DNA of 64,000 nucleotides. Origin: Streptomyces griseicoloratus. GTDB taxonomy: Bacteria > Actinomycetota > Actinomycetes > Streptomycetales > Streptomycetaceae. Both the position numbers and the translations under genes were made by a program. Positions within the stretch are counted from its first letter, which is position 1, and each line of letters starts with the position of its first letter. Location of the stretch: contig NZ_JACVQF010000218.1 of the NCBI RefSeq assembly GCF_014534645.1, positions 62,001-126,000 on the forward strand, in the 5' to 3' direction. Shown in pieces: positions 8,404-16,820 of this stretch. The notes below the pieces were generated by a model. It was not told the DNA's origin. It saw nothing but the letters and a program-made list of their open reading frames with translations, and ran no database searches.

Positions 8404-9396
8404 TTGTACACCGCACACCCCGACCGCTACGCGGACATGCCCTACCGGCGCACCGGACGCAGCGGCCTCAAACTCCCCGCGCTCTCGCTCGGCCTGTGGC
8501 ACAACTTCGGCCCGGACCGCCCCGTCGAGACCCAGCGCGCCATTCTGCGCCGCGCCTTCGACCTCGGCGTCACCCACTTCGACCTGGCCAACAACTACGG
8601 CCCGCCGCCCGGTGCCGCCGAGTCCGCCCTCGGCGAGGCGCTGAAGGCGGACTTCACGCCGTACCGCGACGAGCTGGTGATCTCCACCAAGGCCGGCTAC
8701 CTGATGTGGCCCGGCCCGTACGGCGAGTGGGGCTCGCGCAAGTACCTGCTCTCCTCCCTCGACCAGAGCCTGAAGCGGATGGGCCTGGAGTACGTCGACA
8801 TCTTCTACTCGCACCGCCCGGACCCGGAGACTCCCCTGGAGGAGACGATGGGCGCCCTGCACTCGGCGGTCCAGCAGGGCAAGGCGCTGTACGCCGGCGT
8901 CTCCAACTACTCGCCGGAGCAGACCCGCGAGGCCGCCCGCATTCTCGCGGACCTCGGCACACCGCTGCTGATCCACCAGCCGCGCTACTCGATGCTCGAC
9001 CGGCGTCCGGAGAGCGAAGGGCTCCTGGACACCCTCGACGAACTGCGGGTCGGCTCCATCGCCTACTCCCCGCTGGAGCAGGGCCTGCTGACCGCCCGCT
9101 ACCTCGACGGCATCCCGGAGGACTCGCGCGCCGCGAGCGACAGCCCGTTCCTGAACTCCGACGCGGTCACCGAGGAGCTGGTCGGCAGGCTGCGCACCCT
9201 GAACGAGATCGCGGCGTCCCGCGGCCAGTCGCTGGCCCAGATGGCGCTGGCGTGGGTGCTGCGCGAGGGCCGGGTGACCTCCGCCCTGGTCGGTGCCAGC
9301 AGCCCCGAGCAGCTGGCGGACAGCGTCTCGGCCATCCGCAACCTGCACTTCGGCGCGGACGAGCTGGCCCGGATCGACGAGGTCCTGAAGCGGTAG
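8404..9396 (+). CDS. Aldo/keto reductase, L-glyceraldehyde 3-phosphate reductase (YghZ/GpR) type
   Basis: The 330-residue TIM-barrel oxidoreductase has MPYRRTGRSGLKLPALSLGLWHNFG at the start, as in the YghZ/Gpr and potassium-channel beta-subunit branch. Catalytic residues are visible: Asp and Tyr in HFDLANNYG, Lys in STKAGY and His in YSHRPD. It should reduce aldehydes with NADPH; the E. coli relative acts on L-glyceraldehyde 3-phosphate and methylglyoxal. The TTG at 8404 was chosen by alignment to the family N-terminus and GGAG at 8395-8398. It is probably regulated by the divergent LysR protein. Confidence 0.88.
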   Translation: MYTAHPDRYADMPYRRTGRSGLKLPALSLGLWHNFGPDRPVETQRAILRRAFDLGVTHFDLANNYGPPPGAAESALGEALKADFTPYRDELVISTKAGYLMWPGPYGEWGSRKYLLSSLDQSLKRMGLEYVDIFYSHRPDPETPLEETMGALHSAVQQGKALYAGVSNYSPEQTREAARILADLGTPLLIHQPRYSMLDRRPESEGLLDTLDELRVGSIAYSPLEQGLLTARYLDGIPEDSRAASDSPFLNSDAVTEELVGRLRTLNEIAASRGQSLAQMALAWVLREGRVTSALVGASSPEQLADSVSAIRNLHFGADELARIDEVLKR

Positions 9397-9549
9397 GACA
9401 TCCGCCATCGGCGTCGGACACCGGCGCCATCTGGTGAGACATCCGCCCACGATCCGAGAAGTACGGCCGGACCCTCATCCCTCGGCCCCCCGGCAACGAA
9501 CACCTAGCGAGGCAGGGGCAGGCGACCGTCGGCAGCCGAGGGGGTCACC

Positions 9550-12096
9550 ATGACGGGACAGGAGCTCCAGGAGGCGGTCACGGACCCGGGGGCAGGGGTC
9601 CGGCCTCGCGAAGCGCCGCCGGATCCCGTCGTGTCCGCCGGGGCGGAGCGGTTCGCCGGGCTGCTGGCGGAGGTCGCCCACCTGGACGAGGTGCCCGTCG
9701 ACAGCAACTTCTTCGACGATCTCGGCGCCGACTCCCTGGTGATGGCCCACTTCTGCGCGCGGGTGAGGAAGCAGCCGGATCTGCCTCCGGTGTCGATGCG
9801 CGACGTCTACCGGCATCCGACCGCGCGTGCCCTGGCGGCCGGACTGCTCGGCGGCACCCCGGCTCCACCCGACGCCGGGACGCCCGGCCCGTCGGCTCTG
9901 CCCGGGAGCCGGGCGCCGGCACCGGCGCCGCCGACGGGCCGCCCCCACCACGTGCTGTGCGGGGTACTCCAGCTTCTGGCCTTCCTCGGTTACGCCTTCC
10001 TCCTCGCCGCCGTCACGGCCCAGGGGTACGAATGGATCTCCGCCGGAACGCACCTGCTCGACGCCTACCTGCGGTGCGTCGTGTTCGGCGCCGCGCTGCT
10101 CGTCGTTCTGTGCGCCCTGCCCGTGATCGCCAAATGGCTGCTCATCGGCCGGTTCACGGACCGTCGGTTCCGCGTCTGGAGCCTCACGTACTTCCGGTTC
10201 TGGCTGGTCAAGACGCTGATCCGGTCGAGCCCGCTGGTCCTGTTCGTCGGATCGCCCCTCTACCCGCTCCTCCTGCGGGCGCTGGGTGCGCGGATCGGAC
10301 GAGGAGTGACGATCCTTTCGCGCACCGTACCCGTCTGCGCCGACCTGCTGACCGTCGGGGACGGCGCGCTCGTCCGCAAGGACGCGCTGATCAGCTGCTA
10401 CCACGCGGCCGACGGTGTGATCGAGACCGGGCCGGTCACGCTGGGACCGGGCGCGGTCGTCAGCGAGGCGACCGTGCTGGACATCGGAACCCGGCTCGGC
10501 GACGGATCCCGGCTCGGGCACGCGTCCAGCCTCCACACCGGGCAGGCGGTCCCGGACGGCGAGCACTGGCACGGGTCTCCGGCCCGGCCCGCGGACGGCG
10601 GCTTCCCGGAGGTGGAGCCCGCCCGGTGCGGCACCGTACGCCGAGCGGTCCACGGAGTCCTGCTGCTGCTCACGGCGCTGCTGGTGTACGTGCCGGTGGC
10701 GGTGGGCCTCCTGGGCGTGCTGCTCTCCCGGATGCTGGAGGGGTCCGCGGCGGTCCGGCCGAGCGGGGCGGCGTCCGCCGGTGCGGTGCTCTACACCGAC
10801 GTGCTGGTGGTCACCGCCGTGGCCTTCTTCGGCGGCGTGCTCGCCGCTCTCGCGGTGCTCGGCACCGTCCCACGGCTGCTCCGCAGGCTGGTCGAGCCGG
10901 GCCGGACGTACCCGCTCTTCGGGTTCCACCACGCCGTGCACCGGGCGATCGTCCTGATGACGAACAGGAGGTCCCTGACGCGTCTGTTCGGCGACAGCTC
11001 CTGCATCGTGCACTACCTGCGCCTGATCGGCTACGACCTCTCACCCGTGGAGCAGACCGGCTCGAACTTCGGCACGCAGGTCAAGCACGAGAGCCCGTAC
11101 CTGAGCAGGGTCGGCACCGGCACCATGGTCGCGGACGGACTGTCCCTGATGAACGCCGAGTACTCCAGCACCTCCTTCCGCCTGTCGCCGACCGCGATCG
11201 GGGCGCACAACTTCGTCGGTAACCGGGTCGCCTACCCGTCCGGCGGCAGGACCGGCGAGAACTGCCTCCTCGCCACCAAGGTGGCCGTCCCGGTCAGCGG
11301 ACCGCTCCGGCACGACGTGGGACTGCTCGGCTCTCCGTGCTTCGAGATCCCGCGATCGGTCCGGCGGGACAGCACCTTCGACGAGCTCGGCGCCGGTGAC
11401 GGGCTGCGCCGGCGCCTCGCGGCCAAGAACCGGCACAACGCCGTCACCATGGCGTACCACCTGCTCACGGGATGGCTGTACGTCTTCTGCGTCGCCCTGC
11501 TCTTCGCGCTCGCCGCGAGCCGGTACCCCGTGTGGGGCACGGCGGTGATCGCGCTGGCCAACGCCGTCCTGCTGCCGTTCACCCTCCTGTACTTCGTCCT
11601 CGTCGAGCGGGCCGTCACGGCGGTGCATCCCCCCGGGCCACTGTTCTGCTCGATCTACGACCGGCGCTTCTGGCGCCGCGAGCGGTACTGGAAGGTCCCG
11701 TCGGAGACGTATCTCCACGTCGTCGACGGCACTCCGTTCAAGAGCGTCGTCTGGCGCCTGCTGGGCGTCCGGATCGGCGCCCGCGTCTTCGACGACGGCT
11801 GCGCCCTGACCGAGCGCCGCATGGTCGCCATCGGGGACGGCTGCACCCTCAACGCGGGCAGCGTCGTGCAGTGCCACTCCCAGGAGGACGGCACGTTCAA
11901 GTCCGACCACAGCGCGCTCGGTGCCGGCTGCACCCTCGGCGTCGGAGCGTTCGTGCACTACGGCGTGACGGTCGGCGACGGCGCCGTGCTGGCGGCGGAC
12001 TCCTTCCTCATGAAGGGCGAGACGGTCCCCGAGCACGCCCGCTGGGCGGGGAATCCGGCCCGTCCGGCCCTCGACGACACCGGAGGTGCGCAGTGA
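9550..12096 (+). CDS. Carrier-protein plus membrane beta-helix protein, Pls-type poly-amino-acid synthetase C-terminal half (NRPS terminal domain, TIGR02353-like)
   Basis: The 848 residues read in order: carrier domain (about 30-100, FFDDLGADSL with Ser62 as phosphopantetheine site), a Pro/Ala linker, TM1 and TM2 (about 134-156, 177-199), a first hexapeptide beta-helix block (245-345), TM3 and TM4 (368-393, 411-440), a second block (500-600), TM5 and TM6 (637-656, 662-686) and a third block (737-840). This T-TM2-C1-TM2-C2-TM2-C3 plan is that of poly-epsilon-lysine synthetase Pls after its adenylation domain; there the three tandem blocks join amino acids into a polymer at the membrane. Here the adenylation domain is on the next gene, which overlaps by four bases. 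The polymerase role is inferred from architecture. Confidence 0.85.
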   Translation: MTGQELQEAVTDPGAGVRPREAPPDPVVSAGAERFAGLLAEVAHLDEVPVDSNFFDDLGADSLVMAHFCARVRKQPDLPPVSMRDVYRHPTARALAAGLLGGTPAPPDAGTPGPSALPGSRAPAPAPPTGRPHHVLCGVLQLLAFLGYAFLLAAVTAQGYEWISAGTHLLDAYLRCVVFGAALLVVLCALPVIAKWLLIGRFTDRRFRVWSLTYFRFWLVKTLIRSSPLVLFVGSPLYPLLLRALGARIGRGVTILSRTVPVCADLLTVGDGALVRKDALISCYHAADGVIETGPVTLGPGAVVSEATVLDIGTRLGDGSRLGHASSLHTGQAVPDGEHWHGSPARPADGGFPEVEPARCGTVRRAVHGVLLLLTALLVYVPVAVGLLGVLLSRMLEGSAAVRPSGAASAGAVLYTDVLVVTAVAFFGGVLAALAVLGTVPRLLRRLVEPGRTYPLFGFHHAVHRAIVLMTNRRSLTRLFGDSSCIVHYLRLIGYDLSPVEQTGSNFGTQVKHESPYLSRVGTGTMVADGLSLMNAEYSSTSFRLSPTAIGAHNFVGNRVAYPSGGRTGENCLLATKVAVPVSGPLRHDVGLLGSPCFEIPRSVRRDSTFDELGAGDGLRRRLAAKNRHNAVTMAYHLLTGWLYVFCVALLFALAASRYPVWGTAVIALANAVLLPFTLLYFVLVERAVTAVHPPGPLFCSIYDRRFWRRERYWKVPSETYLHVVDGTPFKSVVWRLLGVRIGARVFDDGCALTERRMVAIGDGCTLNAGSVVQCHSQEDGTFKSDHSALGAGCTLGVGAFVHYGVTVGDGAVLAADSFLMKGETVPEHARWAGNPARPALDDTGGAQ

Positions 12097-14636
12097 CGGC
12101 ACCGACTTCGACCGACGCCCGCGTCCCCGGACACGACGGCCGTGCCGACGGCGGCGGCTGCACGGCCGTGCCCCGATGGGCGGCCGAACCGGTGGCCGGC
12201 GCAGCGGAGCACGTCAGGTACCTCCCCGACGCGGTGACGGCGGCCCTGCGCGGACGGGCCCGTGAGCTCGGCGTGCCGCTCGGCGCGATCCTCCTCGCGG
12301 CGCACGCGAAGGTGCTCGCCGCGCTCTCCGGAGATCCCGAGGTGCGCAGCGGCTACCGCGCCCCGGGCCGGGCCGGGCCGCTGCCGTTCGAGCTGACGGT
12401 CGGGCCCGGCCCATGGCGCCGGCTGGTGCTGGAGGCCGCGAGGGCCGAGGCCGCGGTGCTGTCGCCCGGGCCCGCCGCACCGTCCGCGGCCGGCGCCGAA
12501 GCGGTGTTCGCCCCGGCCGGACCGGAGAACACCGTCCCGGTGGACGGCAGCGTGCTGCTCGGCGTCTCCGCCGGTGAGGAGGACGGCCGGCTCGTGCTGC
12601 GCGTGCGCCACCGAACGGATCTGCTGGACGCCGACTTCGCCGCCCGGATCGGCGGATACCATCTCGCCGCACTCGAGGGGATCGCCGCCGACCCCGACGC
12701 CCCGCACCACCGGCGCAGCCTGCTGTCCGCGGACGAACTCCGGTTCCAGCTCGACGGACTGGCGGGGCCACGCCGTGAACTGCCGGACCGCCGGTTCCAC
12801 GAACTGTTCGAAGAGCGGGTCCGGAGGCATCCGGACGCCGTCGCCGCGATCCACCGGGGCCGGCGCTGGACGTACGGGGACCTCAACACGCGGGCGAACC
12901 GGCTGGCCCGCGCCCTGCTGGCGCAGGGGACCGGTCCCGAGGACACGGTCGCCGTGGTGACCGAGCGCGACCTGCACTGGGCGGCCGGCGTGATCGGCGT
13001 CCTCAAGGCCGGCGCCGTGTACCTGCCCGTCGACCCGCACCACCCGCCCGGCCGCATCGCCACCGTGCTCACCCGCGCCGACTGCTCGTACGTCCTCACC
13101 GAACCAGGCAGCACCACACACCTCGACCGGGCCCTGACGTCGCTCCCCGGAACCCGGCGGCTCCTCGTCCCGGACCTCACCGAGCGGACCGCCGACGGAA
13201 CCGACCTCGGCCTGGACATAGCGGCGGACCGGCTCGCGTACGTCTTCTTCACCTCCGGCTCCACCGGAGAGCCGAAGGGCGCGATGTGCGAGCACGCCGG
13301 CCTCCTCAACCACCTGTACGCCAAGATCGACGATCTGCGCATCGGCGAGGGCACCGTGGTGGCGCAGACGGCCTCGCAGTGCTTCGACATCTCGCTGTGG
13401 CAGTTGCTGGCGGGGCTGCTGACGGGCGGGCGGACACTGCTGGTCGAGCAGGACGCCGTGCTCGACGCGGACCGGTTCCTGGACCGGATCACCGAGGACC
13501 GCGTCAACGTCCTCCAGGTGGTGCCGTCCTACCTCGACGTCATCCTGTCCGCGCTGGAACGCGCTCCCCGCGACCTGCCGGACCTGCGGTGCGTGTCCGT
13601 CACCGGGGAAGCGCTGCGCGGGGAGCTGGTCCGGCGGTGGTTCGCCACCGGTCCCGCCGTGCGACTGGTCAATGCCTACGGACTGACCGAGACGTCCGAC
13701 GACACCAACCACGAGGTGATGGACCACGCGCCCGCCACCGACCGGATCCCGCTCGGCCGGCCGGTCGCCAACGTGCACCAGTACGTCGTCGACGACCATC
13801 TGCATCCGGTCCCGCTGGGCGCCCCCGGCGTCATCGTCTTCTCCGGGGTGTGCGTCGGCCGCGGCTACGTCAACGACCCCGAACGCACCCGGCTCGCCTA
13901 CATGGCCGATCCCCACCGCCCTGGCCAACGGCTCTACCGCGGGGGCGACTTCGGCCGCTGGCGGCCCGACGGAAAACTGGAGTTCCTCGGCCGCCGGGAC
14001 GCGCAGGTGAAGATCCGGGGGTTCCGCGTCGAGATCGGCGAGGTCGAGAACACGCTGTTGCGCGTGCCCGGCGTCACGGACGGCGCGGTCGTGGTGACAG
14101 GCGCGCAGGACCACGGCCGCCGGCTGGCCGCCTTCTACACGAGCGAAGGCGCGATGACCGCCGAGGACCTGCGGGAGCGGCTCGCGGACCGGCTCCCCGC
14201 GTACATGGTTCCGGAGTCCGTCCACCGGTTGGACCGCCTGCCGCTCACCGCCAACGGCAAGACCGACCGCAAGGCGCTCTCGGCGCTCGCCGAGTACCAC
14301 GGCCAGGCCCACGACTCCGGCGGTGTCCCGCGGACGCCGACCGAACGGCGGCTCGCGGCGGCCTGGGCGGCGGAACTCGGCATACCGCCCGGACGGATCC
14401 ACCGGGGCGACGACTTCTTCGATCTGGGCGGCACCTCCCTGTCGGCGGTACGGCTCGCGGTGTCGCTGGACCGGGCGATCTCCCCGCGCGACCTCGCCGG
14501 GCATCCCGTACTGGCCGACCTGGCGCGCCTGATCGACACCCGGACCGGCGCGGACGACCCGGCGCCCCGGTCCCCGCTGGTCCCGGACGGTCCCACGCAC
14601 ACCGCGCCGGTCCGCCTTCCCGGGCGAGAGACATGA
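12093..14636 (+). CDS. NRPS: partial condensation-like segment, adenylation domain, carrier domain
   Basis: The 847-residue synthetase starts at GTG 12093 inside the previous stop (GTGA) with GGAGGTG upstream. Residues about 38-215 resemble only the C-terminal lobe of a condensation domain and lack HHxxxDG. The adenylation domain (about 232-735) has FFTSGSTGEPKGAM, NAYGLTET, YRGGDFGRW, and Lys723 in NGKTDRK. The carrier domain (about 745-815) has FFDLGGTSL with Ser782. By eye the ten pocket positions are D432, I433, W436, Q475, S502, T504, A528, D536, D537 and K723; two adjacent acidic residues suit a cationic amino acid. With Dap synthesis genes in the cluster, Dap is the likely substrate. 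There is no thioesterase. Confidence 0.9.
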   Translation: MTAPTSTDARVPGHDGRADGGGCTAVPRWAAEPVAGAAEHVRYLPDAVTAALRGRARELGVPLGAILLAAHAKVLAALSGDPEVRSGYRAPGRAGPLPFELTVGPGPWRRLVLEAARAEAAVLSPGPAAPSAAGAEAVFAPAGPENTVPVDGSVLLGVSAGEEDGRLVLRVRHRTDLLDADFAARIGGYHLAALEGIAADPDAPHHRRSLLSADELRFQLDGLAGPRRELPDRRFHELFEERVRRHPDAVAAIHRGRRWTYGDLNTRANRLARALLAQGTGPEDTVAVVTERDLHWAAGVIGVLKAGAVYLPVDPHHPPGRIATVLTRADCSYVLTEPGSTTHLDRALTSLPGTRRLLVPDLTERTADGTDLGLDIAADRLAYVFFTSGSTGEPKGAMCEHAGLLNHLYAKIDDLRIGEGTVVAQTASQCFDISLWQLLAGLLTGGRTLLVEQDAVLDADRFLDRITEDRVNVLQVVPSYLDVILSALERAPRDLPDLRCVSVTGEALRGELVRRWFATGPAVRLVNAYGLTETSDDTNHEVMDHAPATDRIPLGRPVANVHQYVVDDHLHPVPLGAPGVIVFSGVCVGRGYVNDPERTRLAYMADPHRPGQRLYRGGDFGRWRPDGKLEFLGRRDAQVKIRGFRVEIGEVENTLLRVPGVTDGAVVVTGAQDHGRRLAAFYTSEGAMTAEDLRERLADRLPAYMVPESVHRLDRLPLTANGKTDRKALSALAEYHGQAHDSGGVPRTPTERRLAAAWAAELGIPPGRIHRGDDFFDLGGTSLSAVRLAVSLDRAISPRDLAGHPVLADLARLIDTRTGADDPAPRSPLVPDGPTHTAPVRLPGRET

Positions 14637-14657
14637 GCAGTACGACAGGAGAACGAC

Positions 14658-15695
14658 ATGCTGTCCGCAGTCTTCCGCAAGCGCAGGGCCACCGGGCCAC
14701 CGGCCGCACCCCACACGGGCATCGCGGCACCGGCCCCGGACGGCCCTCCGGTACTGGACGCCGAGGGCCCACCCGACGCGGCGGCCTGGGTGGCCGGCCG
14801 ACGGGACCTGCTGCGCGAACTCCTCGCCGAGCACGGCGCGCTCACCGTCCGGGGCCTCGGCCTGAGCACCCCGGCGGACGTCGGGTCGGTCCTCCACCAG
14901 GTGGCCGAGCACCCCGTGGCCGAACGTGAGGCGTTCGCCGCCCGCCACCGCCACGCGGACGGCGTCTACTCGTCGTCGGCATGGCCGCCCAACCAGCCCA
15001 TGTGCATGCACCACGAGCTCAGCTACGCCCTTCAGTGCCCCGGCCTGATGATGTTCGCCTGCCTGGAGCCGCCTGTCGAAGGCGGGGCCACCGCGGTGGC
15101 CGACTCGGCCGCCGTGCTGCAGGCGCTGCCCGCCGAACTGGTCGACCGTTTCGCCCGGGAGGGCTGGCTGCTCACCAGGGCCTACAACGACGGGATCGGC
15201 GCGACGCCGAGTCAGTCCTTCGGCAGCGACGACCGTGGCGCGGTCGAGGCGTACTGCCGCGCCCACGCGATCGACTGGTCCTGGCAGCCGGACGGGTCAC
15301 TGCGGACGCGGCAGCACCGGAACGCCGTCGTACGGCACCCGGTCTCCGGCCTGCGCTGCTGGTTCAACCAGATCGCGTTCCTGAACGAGTGGACGATGGA
15401 ACCCGACGTCAGGGAGTTCCTCGTGGACGAGTACGGCCCGGACGGTCTGCCCTTCAACACCCGCTACGGCAACGGCGACCCGGTGCCCCCGGACGTCGTC
15501 GAGCAGATCAACACGACCTACGAGGCCCACGCCGTGAGCCGGTCCTGGCAGCGCGGGGACCTGTTGCTCGTGGACAACATCCGCACCGCGCACAGCCGCG
15601 AGGCGTACCGGGGGCCACGGAACGTCGTGGTGGCGATGGGCGACCCCGTACGTGCCCATCCGCCCGGGCCGCCGGCGGGGAGGGCAGTCGCATGA
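14658..15695 (+). CDS. TauD/SyrP-like Fe(II)/2-oxoglutarate oxygenase (HxE type)
   Basis: The 345-residue member of the TauD/clavaminate synthase superfamily has the iron ligands His118 and Glu120 in MHHELSY and His312 in NIRTAHSREAY; Arg321 in GPRNVVV should hold 2-oxoglutarate. The HxE rather than HxD triad is seen in amino-acid beta-hydroxylases such as VioC and AsnO, and SyrP-like relatives act on carrier-bound residues. The likely role is hydroxylation (or another C-H oxidation) of Dap, free or on the carrier. An AGGAG-type site precedes ATG 14658. Its TGA overlaps the next ATG (ATGA). Confidence 0.85.
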   Translation: MLSAVFRKRRATGPPAAPHTGIAAPAPDGPPVLDAEGPPDAAAWVAGRRDLLRELLAEHGALTVRGLGLSTPADVGSVLHQVAEHPVAEREAFAARHRHADGVYSSSAWPPNQPMCMHHELSYALQCPGLMMFACLEPPVEGGATAVADSAAVLQALPAELVDRFAREGWLLTRAYNDGIGATPSQSFGSDDRGAVEAYCRAHAIDWSWQPDGSLRTRQHRNAVVRHPVSGLRCWFNQIAFLNEWTMEPDVREFLVDEYGPDGLPFNTRYGNGDPVPPDVVEQINTTYEAHAVSRSWQRGDLLLVDNIRTAHSREAYRGPRNVVVAMGDPVRAHPPGPPAGRAVA

Positions 15696-16762
15696 CCGCC
15701 GTGCACCCCGATGGCGAACCGGCCGTCGGGACGGACACCCCGGTCGTGCCCTCCTTCGCCGTCGTCCCCGGCAGCCAGGTCAAGCAGGTGCTCGAGGGCC
15801 GTGAGAAGACCGTGGTGGAGGTCGTCGAGGCGACGTACCGTCTGCACGGCGCCGGCCGCACGGTCAACCCGCCGTCCTCCTTCCTGCGCTTCCCCGACCG
15901 GCCGGCTTCACGGATCATCGCCCTGCCCGCCTCGCTCGGCGGTGAGGGCCGGGTGGACGGCCTGAAGTGGATATCCAGCTTCCCCGCCAACGTGGCGTCG
16001 GGCATTCCCCGGGCGTCGGCCGTGCTCATCCTCAACGATCCCGCCACGGGCTACCCCTTCGCCTGCATGGAGAGCTCGATCATCAGCGCCGCCCGGACCG
16101 CCGCGTCCGCCGCGTCGGCGGCCGACCGGCTCAGCAGGGGACGACCGCGCCCCGCCCGCCTCGGGTTCGTCGGGGCGGGGCTGATCGCACGCTACATCCA
16201 CACGTACCTGGAGGGCACGGGCTGGTCCTTCGACACCATCGGCGTGCATGACCTGTCCGCCGGCAGCGCGGCCGGCTTCCGCACCTACCTGGAGCAGTCC
16301 GGAGCCGTCGGACGCGTCACCGTGCACCGCAGCGCCGAGGAACTGATCCGCCTCAGCGACCTGATCGTCTTCGCCACCGTCGCCGACCGGCCGCACATCG
16401 CCGAGCCGTCGTGGTTCCGGCACAACCCGGTGGTGCTGCACGTGTCGCTGCGCGACCTCGCGCCGCAGGTGCTGCTCAGCGCCACCAACGTCGTCGACGA
16501 CATCGACCACTGCCTGAGAGCCGCCACCTCACCGCACCTCACCGAACGCCTCACCGGCAACCGCGACTTCCTGCTCGGCACGCTCGACGACGTGATGGCC
16601 GGCCGTGTGACGGTCCCGGCCGACCGCCCGGCGGTCTTCTCGCCGTTCGGCCTGGGCGTGCTCGACCTCGCGGTCGGCAGGTTCGTCTACGACGAGGTGG
16701 CCCGCTCCGGCGAGCTGAGGATCATCGACGACTTCTTCCACGAACTGCGCCGGCACGGCTGA
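15692..16762 (+). CDS. sbnB: SbnB-like 2,3-diaminopropionate biosynthesis dehydrogenase (ornithine cyclodeaminase family)
   Basis: The 356-residue protein is of the ornithine cyclodeaminase/mu-crystallin family. A Rossmann NAD site GFVGAGLIARY (158-168) follows an N-terminal substrate domain with GLKWISSFPANVASGIPRASA and ESSIISAARTAA. In staphyloferrin B synthesis SbnB oxidises N-(1-amino-1-carboxy-2-ethyl)-glutamate and releases L-Dap and 2-oxoglutarate. VioK/CmnK of tuberactinomycin clusters are similar. The adjacent SbnA-like gene supports this assignment over ornithine cyclodeaminase. The 2-oxoglutarate released could feed the neighbouring oxygenase. The start overlaps the oxygenase stop. 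Confidence 0.88.
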   Translation: MTAVHPDGEPAVGTDTPVVPSFAVVPGSQVKQVLEGREKTVVEVVEATYRLHGAGRTVNPPSSFLRFPDRPASRIIALPASLGGEGRVDGLKWISSFPANVASGIPRASAVLILNDPATGYPFACMESSIISAARTAASAASAADRLSRGRPRPARLGFVGAGLIARYIHTYLEGTGWSFDTIGVHDLSAGSAAGFRTYLEQSGAVGRVTVHRSAEELIRLSDLIVFATVADRPHIAEPSWFRHNPVVLHVSLRDLAPQVLLSATNVVDDIDHCLRAATSPHLTERLTGNRDFLLGTLDDVMAGRVTVPADRPAVFSPFGLGVLDLAVGRFVYDEVARSGELRIIDDFFHELRRHG

Positions 16763-16820
16763 GGACGGCTCGTCGCCGGCCGTCCGGACGGCCCTCGCGG
16801 TCACAGACGAGGAGGACATC

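Noticed and set aside
11472-12092. Upstream extension of the NRPS frame into the membrane protein gene
   Set aside because: The stretch reads as arginine-rich shadow of the real gene; the GTG at 12093 has a ribosome site and a GTGA overlap.
9550-12096. Hexapeptide-repeat acetyltransferase
   Set aside because: The beta-helix blocks alone suggest this, but the carrier domain and three TM-pair/block units match the Pls terminal domain instead.
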